The notes beneath the pieces were generated by a model. It ran no database searches. It saw only the letters and a list, made by a program, of their open reading frames with translations, and had not been told where the DNA came from. A stretch of DNA of 64,000 nucleotides from Aurifilum marmelostoma (taxonomy: Eukaryota; Ascomycota; Sordariomycetes; Diaporthales; Cryphonectriaceae): positions 1 through 64,000 of the forward strand of contig JAMXSV010000018.1 in the NCBI GenBank assembly GCA_027559495.1, read 5' to 3'. Every line of letters begins with the position of its first letter. Within the stretch, counting starts at the first letter, position 1. The position numbers and the translations under genes are program-made. Shown piece by piece: positions 37,390 through 49,313 of this stretch.

Positions 37390-38060
37390 TTACTCCCCTA
37401 TCGAGAACCACTTCAGCTCAATCCCCGTCTAGATCTCCGCCGTGTGTGGGTTCAGCTTAAAAGCTCCTCGTCTTCGGCACAACGTTTAAGTTACCTTTTC
37501 CTGCTCTCTCCCTTCGCTCCTCGTTCTCCCTACACCGCCTTTCTAGCCATTTCATGCACTGATCCTCACTGGTCTTCCCGCTTTGCGTTCACCCTCCTCT
37601 TTTCCACTTCCTCCGGTCCCGGTCCGCCTCTCCGCATCCAAAAGGCGTTCTTGAAAGTGCTCCTTGAGCATCTCCAAGACATCCCAGTCTTTCGCAGATC
37701 GCAGTCACAATTAGCTCCCTGCTTAGGTCAAATCATTTCTGGTGCAAATATCTCTGGGTCTTCCTTTTTGGCATCGTACGTTAGTGGGGTGAGGCCTTCT
37801 CTGGTGGGTGCTTCTTCGCTATGTTAGCCTCTGCCTGCTCCCTGACTGCTGTTTCTCTGTGCTTTGCAATCCTCAGGCGCAGTAGGAGTGCTTGCCTCAT
37901 CCGCATGTTTGAGTAGACCTCCCCGCTCATCAAGAGCGCTTCTTGTCCTCGAGCTTGTTGGCCCTTTAGTCTTTCCGTTATCGCGTGCCTTTCCCGCCTT
38001 CCTCTGCTTCTTAAGCTCAAGTCCTAGCTCAATCTTGATCTCCTTATAAAACCTCCTATT
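37390..38060 (-). pseudogene. Degenerate Arg/Glu-rich ORF remnant, probably transposon-derived
   Basis: On the minus strand several frames in turn give strongly coding-like, charged, coiled-coil-prone text. Examples are IELGLELKKQRKAGKARDN (about 38045-37985), MRQALLLRLRIAKHRETAV with EQAEANIAKKHPPEKASP (37900-37790), DAKKEDPEIFAPEMI, KDWDVLEMLKEHFQERLLDAE (37690-37630) and MKWLERRCRENEERRERAG. Frame changes separate them. The composition resembles C-terminal tails of fungal transposon proteins, but no catalytic domain is present, so the family is not settled. Confidence 0.4.
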
Positions 38061-38265
38061 ATTTGTAGAATAAGAAAGATCCAGTATGGAGAAAAGTTCG
38101 TACGATTATTTAACTCATTCATATAGCGAGTTTATAGAGAAGGCATCCTCCCATGAAAAATGAGCGGGATTTCACTATGTAAATAATCTATGAACAAACA
38201 TAATGATTCTTTGGAAAAACATTACCATTACTCTTACTCGGCCCTTATTCTTGACGTTCTTACAA

Positions 38266-40427
38266 TCATGCCTCGTCGCAAGCGTACCTATCCAATGATT
38301 CCTCAGAGCACGTATACCCCGGCCACGCCGATTCCCATCGTCCTTGAGCATCCACATTATGATACTCGGGTGTGGCCTTCCAGCGGAACAGATCCTCCAT
38401 GGCGGAGGCTACCCTGACCAGCTTGGCCTCGCCAAACTCCCCTCCCATAGATGCAGAAAGCACTGGGCACCGAGTACCCGCTCTGTCCGATTGGAACCGT
38501 GGCAATAGGATAACCAGCATAGCTAGGAATAGACGCACACGCATTGTCATGGCCGCCGCTCATATCACCTGGTACGAGCAGCCCATCCAGTTCAATCACT
38601 GTGCCGTTGCTGAGGGTGTATGCGTGACCCCCGTCAATGGCCTCCTGCGCAGTGCGGCGGCCCCAGCCGAAAGCCGTCCAGAATTCGTCGCCCATGGTGC
38701 CGTTGGTAGCGATTGCCGACTCATAGAAATCCTGCCCGGTCTCGGTGTCGTACCACCAATACCCATCACCCAGGGCGCCGGTGCTGTCGTTGTGCGCAGC
38801 GTTCCAGGCAGCCATTTCGGCGAGACTAGACATGCCGTGGCGAGAATCATTTGCTGGAAAGTTCCAACCAGTGAGCCACTCGCCGTAAGCTACAGCCAGC
38901 AGGGTGTAATACGAAATGAGCTGTTGGTATTTGTCCGGAATGTCCGAAGGCTGACCGAAACCGTAAGGGTTGGCAATGGTGGCGATGTTTGGGATATACT
39001 GGGCAGAATGTGAGTCTCGTTATTCTTCCGCACCTCTGGGCAAAGGGAGAAGGTTTTGTGGTGTACTAACACTGATGTTGTAAATCTCGGCGCCAGCTGT
39101 CTCGAGTTCTTTGATGCGGCCCTCATACAGCTCGCGTTGTCCGGGCGAGTTGATTGCCTACTCTCATGTAAGTTTCTGACTCACGCAACAATCATACAAA
39201 ACTTTATAACTTACGCCAACGGTCGACCAGTAGGGGTGCCAGGGCAGACCAAGCCTCATGCCCTTGAGTGACTTCTTGCCGACTACTTCCGCAGCGTATC
39301 CATCCTTAGGATAGTGGCCCAAAGCATTGAAGGTCAGATTGTCGTACTGGTCCGCCCCGACCATGATGTCGAGAATCAGTGCGATATCCTCGACGGATCG
39401 TGCCACGGGACCTGGAGTGTCGTGATAGAAGCTGCCGGGGACAATACCATGTCGGCTCATGAGACCGGGGGTAGACTTGATAGTGTACAGTCCCAGGTTG
39501 GACGATGGGTGAACAAGAGATCTAACAACCGTCACAATGTCAGTAAACACCAGTTCTCAGTTCTTATCCCCACAGCTGTTTCAGGGATTCAAAGACATGA
39601 GGGAAGTCTGCCACTGACCCATGAGTCTCGGTGCCGAGCGCAATGGGCGCCTGGTTGCTCCTTACTGCCACAACCGAGCCACCACTGCTCCCAGACGTCG
39701 CCTGGCTCAGATTAAAAGGATTGCGGATCTGTCCTACGCGTGTTGAATAACCATCGGAGAAGTTGGTGAGCGCTCTGTGGTCGGCAGCCTCAGACAGGGA
39801 GGCATGGCCGAGAAGCACACCTCCCGCGGCACGAATCTTGGATATGACCGTCGCCTCGGACGTGTACCGGCCCCCAAGGAGGACTAGACCACCTTCGCTG
39901 GTGTTATGCCTGTCATCTGTGTAGATGTTGTCCTTGACAATGAAAGGGATGCCGTGCAAAGGGCCGCGGGTGACGTTGTTGGCGCGCTCCTCGTCAAGAG
40001 AGGCTGCGATCGCGGCAGCATCGGGGTTGATTTCACTGATGGAGTGGAGCGTCCTGGTGTGGCAACTTGATATTAGCATTTCAAAACAAAAAATTAAGAG
40101 CGAGATGGGAAGGGACTCACGCATTGGTCTGGTAGATCCGGGCGATGTAGCACCCAACAAGATCTTGACTCGTGAGCTTGCCTCGCGTCAGGAGTTGCTG
40201 AAGTTCCACGATGGTGATGTCTTCTATTTTAACACCTGGGAGGACGAGAAAGGAACAATAGGTCAGAAGCATCCTCACACATGTGGGTCAAGGGAGATTT
40301 GATTACCTTGACAGAGCGGCATCGGGAAAGGAGACGCAGAGTTTCCCAAGCCATTGCACACTGCAGCCCCGGCAACTGCCCCAACACCAACAACAAGAAC
40401 AGATGGCACACGCATCATCAATCGCAT
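38266..40427 (-). CDS. Secreted amidase-signature (AS) family enzyme, probable one-base frameshift
   Basis: Six exons: 40427-40307, 40235-40121, 40053-39619, 39521-39215, 39157-39071, 38998-38266. An N-terminal hydrophobic signal is followed by the AS catalytic elements: Lys119 in PFIVKDN, the cis-Ser in SGSSGGS (199-205), and the nucleophile Ser225 in GTETHGS, whose Gly-Ser is rebuilt across intron 3. AS enzymes hydrolyse amide bonds; the substrate here is unknown. Near 38445, at a gggagggg run, the frame must lose one G to pass from SAFCIYGR into GEAKLVRVASAMEDLF. Without that change translation ends at 38357 with an unrelated tail. This is either a true late frameshift or a sequence error. 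No GT-AG intron repairs it without deleting conserved residues. Corrected length is about 599 residues. Confidence 0.82.
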
Positions 40428-42320
40428 AAAGGAACTCTCCTTTGGTGATTCTAGAGTTGTGACAGTGGATGCAGAGCGGGCGGGAACAACAATTTGATCT
40501 GGTGAGACACCATCATCTGTTTATATGTAATTACCATGATTTGAAGTCTTATCAATTGAAAAGGCATAATCCTTGGTATATCTGACAATCAAAGTCTCGG
40601 CAATACCCGTTTAACTACTTTTGTGACTCGCGGCAGCGTGAAGCGCGACCCAAGGCTATGGTACTGGGCCCGCCCTTGTCAAATATGCGTCGCTGCGATA
40701 GCCGTGATAAGCTTGTTCCGTCCTTCACAATCCGGCAAAGTTGTTTGTCATTGGAGCTCAGAGGTATTTATTGATGCTTCAATTCATTCATTGGCTTGAA
40801 CTGCCAAGAGGCCCATATAATCTCACTTATCAATATATCTGGGCCCAAGTCCCCGGATGATTCAGAGAATCACGCCACTACGCGAACGCGGCGTCTGATA
40901 AGTGCCGGTGAACCTTCTTGACACAATCTCAACAGCACGTGCCACTTCACAGATGCGTTATAACACCATTGTGGTATTGACCAGGTTAGATATTCTAGTA
41001 ATGCGATTGACCTAAGTTATGCTCTGTATATAGAGATTATATCTTGCACTTGCTGTTAATGGTTTTAGCTGGACTATGTACAGCAGCAACTTATGGGATT
41101 ACCTAATGCGATATATATAGTGCGACAACACGTTACTGTGATAGCCTAATATTCAGTATGCTAATCACCGGCTAAAGTTATGTACGTAATGATAAAGCAT
41201 AATATGCATTATCTAAATTGTAAAGAGATCCGCTAAGCCTGCGCGAGTGAGGCGATTAGTCGACCTCTACGAACTCTTCTGCAGCCTTGCTGTCTGCGTA
41301 TTTAGCCAACTAAGCAGCGTTTTGACTATGTCTTAATAGGAAGTGCGAATTGACGTAGTTGCGTCACAGACGTTGGAGGGAGATTGCAGTTCTGACCTCC
41401 CGACCAGCAAATCAGCAGCAGCGGCAGCAGTTCAGCTCGGCCCACAATGGTTCTTAACGTGGGCATAACTAGCTGATACTGATAGAACGCTGACAATTAT
41501 AGCAGATCACAACCATTAGGTTGTGTTTGAACCATAGACGAGAGCAAGCCATGTTATGTACATTCTCAGCTGTTATACATCTACTATCAGGGAATGGCAA
41601 TGCCTGTCGCCTCATTCAAGAGAGAGGATGGAGGCACATTCATTTACCTGACTCTGTCTCTGTTCTAGGCCGTTGCCGACAGCCGGGCTTCACTGTAAAT
41701 TCGCGCATCCGTAGAACATGCCACGATGACATCCAAACTATCGTTCCTCCAGTTCATTATAACCATACTAAGCCAAAGACGGATGAGATATGCTAGGTCT
41801 CCCTAGTAAGTAAATAAGAGGAAATGTTTCGTGCATTCTTGTCTTCTGCTCTAATTGACCAGCCCCGGACTCTTACGCCCACACCACACTCAATTTAGTG
41901 GACGCGGCGGCCGAGTATGCACCAGGATGAAAGCCTGAGCTCGGAAGCCTGAGCTCGGAAGCCTGAGCTCGGCCGATTTCCGACTAGGGCTCCAAATGTC
42001 ACTCCGAGGCGACAGTCGCCAGCTTACCGACAGAGCCAGTATGCTTGGCTCGTGACGCCCAAATGGTGACAATTCGAACTTATAGAAGAAAGAAAAGAAA
42101 GAAATAACAGGGAAGTTCTTCAATTTTCATGACATCAAGAGCCCCGCATCCCCTCTCCTTCCTCTGGGTGTGTGGAGCAAGCTGCACCAACGGAAAAGGT
42201 TCAAAAGAGGACGGTGATGCCGCCGGCGAGCCTAGGGTCGGACTCCGTTGGTAGGGTTTCTTCCTCGCTCTATGTCCACCCACCATCCTATCACTGTCAC
42301 CGATTCAGATTTTCAAGAAG
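40428..42320. other. Intergenic DNA, no gene recognised
   Basis: Divergent spacer between the amidase and carboxylesterase genes. A 14-bp triplication lies at 41931-41972. No domain is recognised in ORF 41521-41796. Confidence 0.45.
41931..41972 (+). repeat. Three perfect 14-bp tandem units (aagcctgagctcgg)
   Basis: The units lie at 41931-41944, 41945-41958 and 41959-41972 with no mismatch. They sit about 350 bp upstream of the carboxylesterase start. Confidence 0.9.
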
Positions 42321-44187
42321 ATGCGGGTGCCCTCCGTTCTGGTACAGTTCCTTCTCCTAGTGAGCCATGTGGCTGCTCTGAATAGGCTGAGGGTCGACAC
42401 GTCCTCGGGCGAGGTGGTCGGCATGATCAACGGATCGACGCCGGATGTGGCGCAGTTCATGGGCATCCCCTTCGCGGAGCCTCCTCTGGGAACCCTCCGC
42501 TTTCTTCCTCCCCAGCCCAAGTCTCGCGAGAATGAGACCATTGACGCGACCTTTACCCGGCCCAACTGCCCGCAGTATCCCATCAATTGGGAAGATAGCC
42601 CTAATGTCTATACGTACAATGCCATGTGGCTGCAGCCCCAGGGTCCGACCTCCGAGGACTGCCTGACGCTGAACGTGTACACTCCCTACAAGGCCTTGGA
42701 CGCCAGGGGCAACACCAACAGCACCAGTAAGAACCTGCCCGTCCTCGTGTGGATCTTTGGGGGGGGGTTCTATTCCGGAGGTCTCGAAACACTTGCCTTC
42801 AATCCGTCCAATTGGATCCAGAGGACCAAGGAGCACGTTGTTGTTATGCTCAAGTAAGTAATGAGGCAGGCCCTGTTGGACCAGTAACGAGATGCACGAC
42901 TCACTGACTCTATCATAATCACTAGCTATCGGAGTAACATCTTTGGTTTTCCGAACGCCCGCTACCTTGCCGAGAATGGCACCAACTTGAACATGGGCCT
43001 TCTGGACCAGAGGGCAGCGCTCGAGTGGGTCCGAGACAACATTGACGCCTTTGGCGGTGACGCATCTAGGATCGTTATCTGGGGCCAGAGCAGCGGCGCC
43101 GCGTCTACAGACTTCTACAACTATGCCTATCCCGAGGACCCCATCATTGCCGGCCTGATCCAGCACAGTGGCAGCGTCTTTGCGACGGGTGTGAGCGTAG
43201 ACTCGGCGCAGGGGAACTTCACCTATGTCGCGCAGAATCTTGGCTGTGCGAACCTGACCACGGCGGCCGATGAGTTCCTGTGCATGCAGAACAATGTGTC
43301 TGCCGAAGCCATCATTGACTTCTACTGGAAGTACAACATGAACCATTCGACCTACCAGCTCAAGTGGACGACCATTACAGACAACGTGACAAAGTGGGAC
43401 AACTACACCGCCCGCGCCTATGCCGGAAACTACACAAAGCTGGTGCGCCAATACTTTCTCCATCCCCCCCCCCCCCCCTTTGGCGAGGATGGTACAAGCC
43501 GATGACCTTGAAAAATGCTAATTGATATTTACTGTAATCAGCCAGCGATTTCCGGAAGTAATGGCAACGAAGACGCTTCATTGATCACATGGCCCGGTGT
43601 GGACGGTCCTAACATGACTGAGATTCATGAAGATGTCATCACAGGCCGTCTGTGCCCCGTGACTTACCTCTCCGAGTGCGTGAATCCCTCCTTTTTGCGG
43701 CCCCCTTTTCCTTCTTCTTTTTATCTTGTGGCCCGGTAAACCATCATCGTATCATTGCTGCTGACTCTATATGTTTTCTTTCCTTCTTCTCCTGCACAGT
43801 CTCCGCTACAATACTAGCTCACGGACATTCCGCTACTGGAACAACGCCTCCTTCCCTAATATCTCACCTCTGTGGTGGGAGGGTGCGTACCACACCTCGG
43901 AGGTGGGCCTGCTGTTCGGCACCTATTCCGAGTACGGTATCGGCCCGGCCACGCATTTTGAACATCAGGTCGCCAACAAATGGCAGGATTTCTATCTTGC
44001 TTTCCTTAAGGACCCCACCGGCGACGGATTGATCGAGATGGGTTGGCCGACGTGGGCACCTGATGCGGAGCAGGCAGTCATGGTTTTTGGGCAGGATGGT
44101 GTTGTGAGTCAGATCTGGAACGCCACCTGGTTTGAGACACAGTGTGATGGGGTGGCGCTCACCACGGGTACCAAGGTCATTATGTGA
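42321..44187 (+). CDS. Secreted type-B carboxylesterase/lipase
   Basis: Four exons (42321-42853, 42926-43442, 43542-43675, 43800-44187) give 523 residues with all phases consistent. A signal peptide (MRVPSVLVQFLLLVSHVAA) leads into the family blocks: FMGIPFAEPPLG, SEDCLTLNVY, the oxyanion loop FGGGF, NYRSNIFGFP (across intron 1), and the nucleophile elbow GQSSGA with Ser233. The acidic residue is in GSNGNED and the likely catalytic His in AYHTSE. Many N-glycosylation sites (for example NGTN, NNTS-like) agree with secretion. Intron 2 starts GTGCGC, a weak donor, and contains a C14 run. The family hydrolyses carboxylic esters; the substrate is not predictable here. It is divergent from the amidase gene. 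Confidence 0.88.
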
Positions 44188-45638
44188 GAAGCAGAAGGAA
44201 TAACATTAATGTATAGAGAGGACAGTTTTAGAAAAGATCAAAAAAGAGAGAAAGGATAGGAAATAAACAGGTGGGAACGGTGGGTTTTAGTGGAATTCAC
44301 CCACGGTATGGAAACTTTGATCTTGGGGTTCTACATACGATCTGCAGGTGATTCAAAACTAAATGCCAATTCTTTTTTCCTTTGGGGGGGGGGGGGGTAG
44401 GTTTTACCCCTTCCTCTATCCTTTCTTTTTCCTTGGTTCTCGTTAAATATCCACGTTAAAGTGTTGCAGCCTGCCAGGCAGTGGTGATAAAGGAACAGCC
44501 ACACCACATTTGAGTTGAAACTAGTTGGTGTGAGAGGCGCTGAACTCATTTTTATGGACTCCCGCACTTAAGAGGCGTTCGCGATAACTTACTCATCGTT
44601 TGAATAGTATTGACTAGGATAGTTTCAACTTGTAAATACTGAGCTATGATGCTGCAGTGTTCTGATTAGTGATGTTGTCATGAGCATCATTTTCCATGCG
44701 TTGAACCTGGTTCCAGTGGAAAGACGGACCTACCGCCGAATCGCGAAGGATTCACTCCTATTCTTATTTGACTGTCTATCTATGTCCAGCCCTCTTGAAA
44801 ATTACTAGGGACCCTTATTTACTTCATACGCCCTGGACTTGTCACTAGTCCCGCCTGTCTGTCTAAATAATTGTAGGTACGTTGCTATAACTCCTATCCT
44901 CTTTTGAGTCACTTGACTTTCGACCCTGGAACCTGACAGATACCTAGGTAGGCCCGTCTGCTGGGGAAATCTTCGGCATCGGCACCCAAAAGCAAGGAGT
45001 AGCTGCTGCGAACTACGCATACAAGAGAAAATATAGGTATGGATCTGCATCTTGAGGCCCCCCCCCTCCACCGCGCCCCCCGCCCCCCCAAAGGGCCCAT
45101 CGTAGCGCGGTAAAGGTGTAGTAAAAGTAACCTTAAACGGATAACCGTTGATTATATACTGTGTACATAGGCACATTCGCCAATATCTCCATCTTATGCA
45201 CTGACTCTAGTCATAGCAGGGCTTAGCATGGGCCGAACCTTACTAGATTAAGGGGTTTTATTCGGGATAGATTCCTAGATCTGCGTGACGTCGTAGACCG
45301 AAGTGGACTCGGCCGACGATGTCCGCCGAGGTAAGGCTAAAACCTGCTCGACGCTGCGGAACAACGCTCGTCTGCATGGTGTTTTTGGTGAGGGATAGTA
45401 AATCCGAGAGCTGCTGAGGAAAGCGGTATAGGCCTGAGGGAATGTGGGTACTGGAAATGGAGACGACGTCGTTGCCTCGAGCCAACAGAGCAAATATATA
45501 TAAAGGCACATTGGCTCCAGCTTCAGCTTACACCTCTCACGCTCGCCTGCCAGCCCATGCTTTATATGCTTTCATTAGCCATCACTCGAAGCTCTATATG
45601 AATTTGATCGATGACAAGAGGCGAAAGAAATCATCGAC
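44188..45638. other. Intergenic DNA, no gene recognised
   Basis: Contains a G13 run near 44386-44398 and a C-rich stretch at 45058-45090. A TATA-like tatatataaa lies at 45495-45504, about 140 bp before the next start codon. Confidence 0.45.
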
Positions 45639-46724
45639 ATGACATCCAAGACTATCCTGACCACTGCCCTCCTAGGTGCCTCCGTCTCTGCACTTGCACC
45701 CGGCCTGGAGCTCGCGCTCTCGGTCGACCGTGCGACCCAGGGTATCGCCTTCTCCGCCAGTGGACGCAAGTTTCTGTCCCAACGCTACTCGACCACTCTC
45801 CCACCCCAAGCCGTCGAGCTGCTGGCGGACAACGTCACCACTGTTCTCTATCCTGATGCCTACTGGAATTCCTACAACGCCTCTGATCCCAGCTCTGATG
45901 CAGCCAAGCAATTTGTGTCTATCGATGGTGCCCGTATCGGTCCCGACGATCGCTACTGGGTGGTCGACGGTGGCTCTACCGGCGTTGCGAACTCGGCCAA
46001 GCTGGTTGGCGTCAACCTGTCCAACAATACCGCCGACAAGATTTACTACTTTGATGCCCTCAAGGATGCAGCACCGACAATGAACGTTGACGATGTCCGC
46101 TTTGGCCCTTCTGGCGACGTTGCGTACCTGAGTGACACCGCTGGCGCCCTGATCGTCCTCAACATGACCACCAGCGAAGCTGTCCGCGTCCTGGTTGATG
46201 ACCCCACCGCCGCCCCCTGGTATCCCGTAATGTTCAACCATACGCTCCTGCCTGCCATTGGTGGCGGTACCATGAGTATCGGCCTGGACCAGATCGAGGT
46301 GTCTCCCAATGGAACGTACTTGTACTACCAGCCCTGCAACGGAGGCCTGTACAAGATCGAGACGGCCCTGGTCGACCAGACCCTAACCAATACTACGATG
46401 GCTGCCAACCTTGGCAACTACGCCGAGGCTGTCGCTCTTACTCCATCTACTGGAGGCAGCACTATCGACGGTGACGGCAATATTTACTTCTCCGACACCA
46501 ACCTCCTGGCCATTTGGAAGGTCACCCCCGATGGCTACGCCAGCATTCTTGTCCAAGACGACGCCCTTCTGTGGACCGACCTGATGTGGGTCACGGCCGA
46601 CAAGAAGTTGTGGCTGCCCGCCTCCCAGATGCGACCTGGTGCAAACGGCCTGATGGCTGAAAGTCCCAACAACATTTTCATATACCCTATTGATGCCGGC
46701 CCGTCTCCTATTGATCACGCATAA
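45639..46724 (+). CDS. Secreted beta-propeller protein (yellow/royal-jelly or SMP-30-like)
   Basis: A single uninterrupted frame of 361 residues. A signal peptide (MTSKTILTTALLGASVSALA) precedes repeated blade-like segments: RYWVVDGG and AKLVGVNLSNN (about 110-130), VDDVRFGPSGDVAYLSDT, IEVSPNGTYLYYQP, and TIDGDGNIYFSDTNLLAIW followed by DLMWVTADKKLWLPASQ. The pattern of WxxDxG and AKLV/INL is that of the major royal jelly/yellow family, while the DGxGNIYFSD segment is also seen in SMP-30/gluconolactonase propellers. Several N-x-S/T sites fit secretion. The function in fungi is not established. No intron is needed, unlike the neighbours. Confidence 0.82.
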   Translation: MTSKTILTTALLGASVSALAPGLELALSVDRATQGIAFSASGRKFLSQRYSTTLPPQAVELLADNVTTVLYPDAYWNSYNASDPSSDAAKQFVSIDGARIGPDDRYWVVDGGSTGVANSAKLVGVNLSNNTADKIYYFDALKDAAPTMNVDDVRFGPSGDVAYLSDTAGALIVLNMTTSEAVRVLVDDPTAAPWYPVMFNHTLLPAIGGGTMSIGLDQIEVSPNGTYLYYQPCNGGLYKIETALVDQTLTNTTMAANLGNYAEAVALTPSTGGSTIDGDGNIYFSDTNLLAIWKVTPDGYASILVQDDALLWTDLMWVTADKKLWLPASQMRPGANGLMAESPNNIFIYPIDAGPSPIDHA

Positions 46725-47547
46725 ATCGGTGGAAAGAGAAAGCAACAATCTCCTGTGTGTGCGCAAGATGATATCGGCCAGGTGTTTATAGCTGACTGGG
46801 GTAGCATACCTACTCATCTCGGGAGTGTTGGCCAAGTACCTGGATGAAAGATTGACCACGACTGTGACGATCAGGTTAATTAGAAAACATAATGAATACA
46901 TATCAAAGGTGTGCAAACTTGGATTTCCAATCCAATAATTAATTAGACTGAAGAATACTGTATGCCGAGGTCAAATGTATCCCAAATTCCACTAGGACTT
47001 AATCCAAGCTGTTCTGTGTGGTCACTATGTTGAGATGAGCATTTGCAATAACCGTGGGCGCTAGAGCATCAAATTCACACCGCATTATATCTCTAAATAG
47101 TCCTTACAATATTCAGCCGCAGTGTTGATCTGGAACCGCAAAGTGTAAAGGACAAACCTTCACTACATTTTGCGTATTACATTGCATGAAAGACTCTGTC
47201 CAGATATAGGTAATTACTCTTTTTTCGAGTACTGGTTGTTGACTTTATACTTTCACTTGATGACTAAGTATCTGAGAAATATACAGATATTTGATATTAA
47301 CAAGGAAACCAAGTCGACCCTTCCCCATTCTCTTATGCAGAAGTCAATGCTTTTGACAACTCATACACAGAATGGGTAATTACGCTACTGTTAATAATGT
47401 CACTTTTAGATATTATAGACGTACTGGCTTCTTTATATGATTTTTAATCGACTACATAGTTCACTTCTTTCATCCACCTGCTGCTTTTCGAAATTAATAC
47501 CTACTGAGATGGTATGAAGCCCGTTTGCTTATGCGTAATCTACTCTT
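46725..47547. other. Intergenic DNA, no gene recognised
   Basis: AT-rich spacer between the convergent propeller and cullin-SKP1 genes. A 69-codon ORF at 47170 has no support. Confidence 0.45.
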
Positions 47548-49313
47548 CTAGTTATGTATATACTTGTCGTCGTCTTTCCACTCATTCTCCCGACGAATCT
47601 GCTCCTCTTCTTCAGGTGTGAAGTCGTTGGTTATGTTGAATGCTTTGCGAATCTGGTTGGGATGTTTGCCTTTGATCATGTTCGCGATCGATTTGCAGCC
47701 ACCGTCCAAGAGCGCTTGGATGTCAAGATAATTTGCGGTCTGTCATCATATTCAAGTCAGCCATATCCAGCGATATGAACAAGAGCCATCCAATTGGGGC
47801 TAAAGGTAATCATATCGGAATAAAGTGGGAAAAGAGATATACATATAAAAGGAGGGAAAGAAAAGGAGAAACGAAATGATGAAGAGCGTACGGAAATAAT
47901 TTCGAACAACATGTCCATATCGCCTTCGAAATATTCCCGATCCCACTTGTCCATATCAGGACTACTGTAGCGTTTGACGCTGAGAAGATCAATATCGGTA
48001 TCGTCCTTGTGGTGATCGCACCACTCAAGGACTTTACGAAGAACTGGCTCCGATACGCTTGGGAGTGGAATAACTTCCCTACCCACGATCTTTTCACCAA
48101 AGTATGCGCATAAGTGCTTTATGAGAAACGAACACTCGGCAACCTTTCGATCTGCGGCATGGTTCATTAACGATGGGCCGTCACCGGGTTGCTCTCACCT
48201 GTGAAGGTGTTGGGATTCCAGGAACATTACTTACCAGCCTCGATAACGACCAAGTCGTTCGTGACAAGCTTGACCGTGCTAGTCCCGCGGTTGCCATCAG
48301 GAAAGGGCTGTTTGACAAATCCAGAATGCAACACCAGAGTGACAAGTCGCTCCTCCACCTCTTTAGAAGCCAAACTCCGCCTAGACTTGTCTAATGTCAT
48401 CACCGGCCTCTCATATAGAAATGCGGGCAGATGATCATGACCAGAGGTTTCCAGTGTGATGCGCAGAGGAGTTTCAAGAATATTTCCGTAGACGTCGCGG
48501 ATGGGAGGACCAGACGCTTCCGCGCCAGCAAACTCAAGCGAGGCAACAAACTCGATAAAGGCGTTGCTAGTGCCGACCTCCATGACCTCACCCTCGTGAT
48601 GCTTATCGACGAGCTCTGCAATGGCGTCAACGAGCAGGTGAGATACCTTCTTGAAGACCTCACAATGCCAGATGACGAAGTGCAGGGTGTAGACGTCAAA
48701 GACGGAAGTGTCACCTTCGTCCAATTTGCGCTTAATCCAGTGGCGATTGAGGTATCTGAAAACATAAGTGATGATTTTGGCGGCGTTTGTATAATGAGCA
48801 CACTCGTCGAGGTAGCGACTTAGCAGTATATGACCGGAAAGTGACGTGAGTCGTCGTCGGATCGTGCCAAGGTACTGATCGAGGTAGGCTCTCAGAGACC
48901 TATACAGCTCTCCCCCCATCAAGTGCGCTGGATCTCTTTTGGTCAACGGTAGAGCTGTGAGAGGGATTGCCACGCTTCTCGATAGACGCACCTCCTCTAT
49001 ATGACGAGCCACTCGTCGTAGATGAGCCAATATCCGGCTTTTGCGCTGTGCAATACTTGTGCACAGCCCTTGGCGACATTTCAGTAGCCGCGAAGAAATT
49101 TCGGAGAAGGCAGGGGAAACTCACGTATACAACCCCACGAGCGATGGAATGTCGGTGCCCCAGGCGGGCTCAAACATGATGCGATCGAGACCACTTTCTA
49201 TATAGTGCCATCTAATAATGATCGACGATGTCAAAAAATTGTACACGCTTGCCATGGGTCAATACGCATGCTCACACTGTTTCAAAGTCGGTGGAGTCGA
49301 CTTCAGAAGGCAT
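47548..49313 (-). CDS. Cullin-1 N-terminal domain fused to full-length SKP1
   Basis: Six exons (49313-49276, 49211-49125, 49068-48992, 48927-48235, 48151-47892, 47739-47548) give 448 residues with every junction in phase. Residues 1-281 match the N-terminus of CUL1/Cdc53: WHYIESGLDRIM, LYTAVHKYC, the fungal RGAHLMGGELY block made across intron 3, and YLNRHW (126-131) with FDVYTLHFVIW. The cullin stops after about two cullin repeats; the third repeat, the RBX1-binding homology domain and the neddylation site are absent. Residues 284-448 are SKP1: STVKLVTNDLVVIEA, LPSVSEPVLRKVLEWCDHH, DMLFEII, NYLDI and FTPEEEEQIRRENEW. SKP1's own start Met is missing. In SCF ligases SKP1 docks on this part of CUL1, so the fusion joins natural partners. 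The N-terminal first exon is short (38 nt) and the least certain. Confidence 0.85.

Noticed and set aside
42357..43463. 368-codon ORF antisense to the carboxylesterase
   Set aside because: It is a shadow frame of a GC-rich gene with clear esterase motifs on the plus strand.
45672..46241. 189-codon antisense ORF in the propeller gene
   Set aside because: It is a shadow of the intact plus-strand frame with signal peptide and blade motifs.
48905..48930. Apparent frameshift in the cullin part at the G6 run
   Set aside because: A 64-bp intron (48928-48991, GTGCGT...CAG) joins the two frames exactly and restores the conserved block RGAHLMGGELY, so no frameshift is needed.
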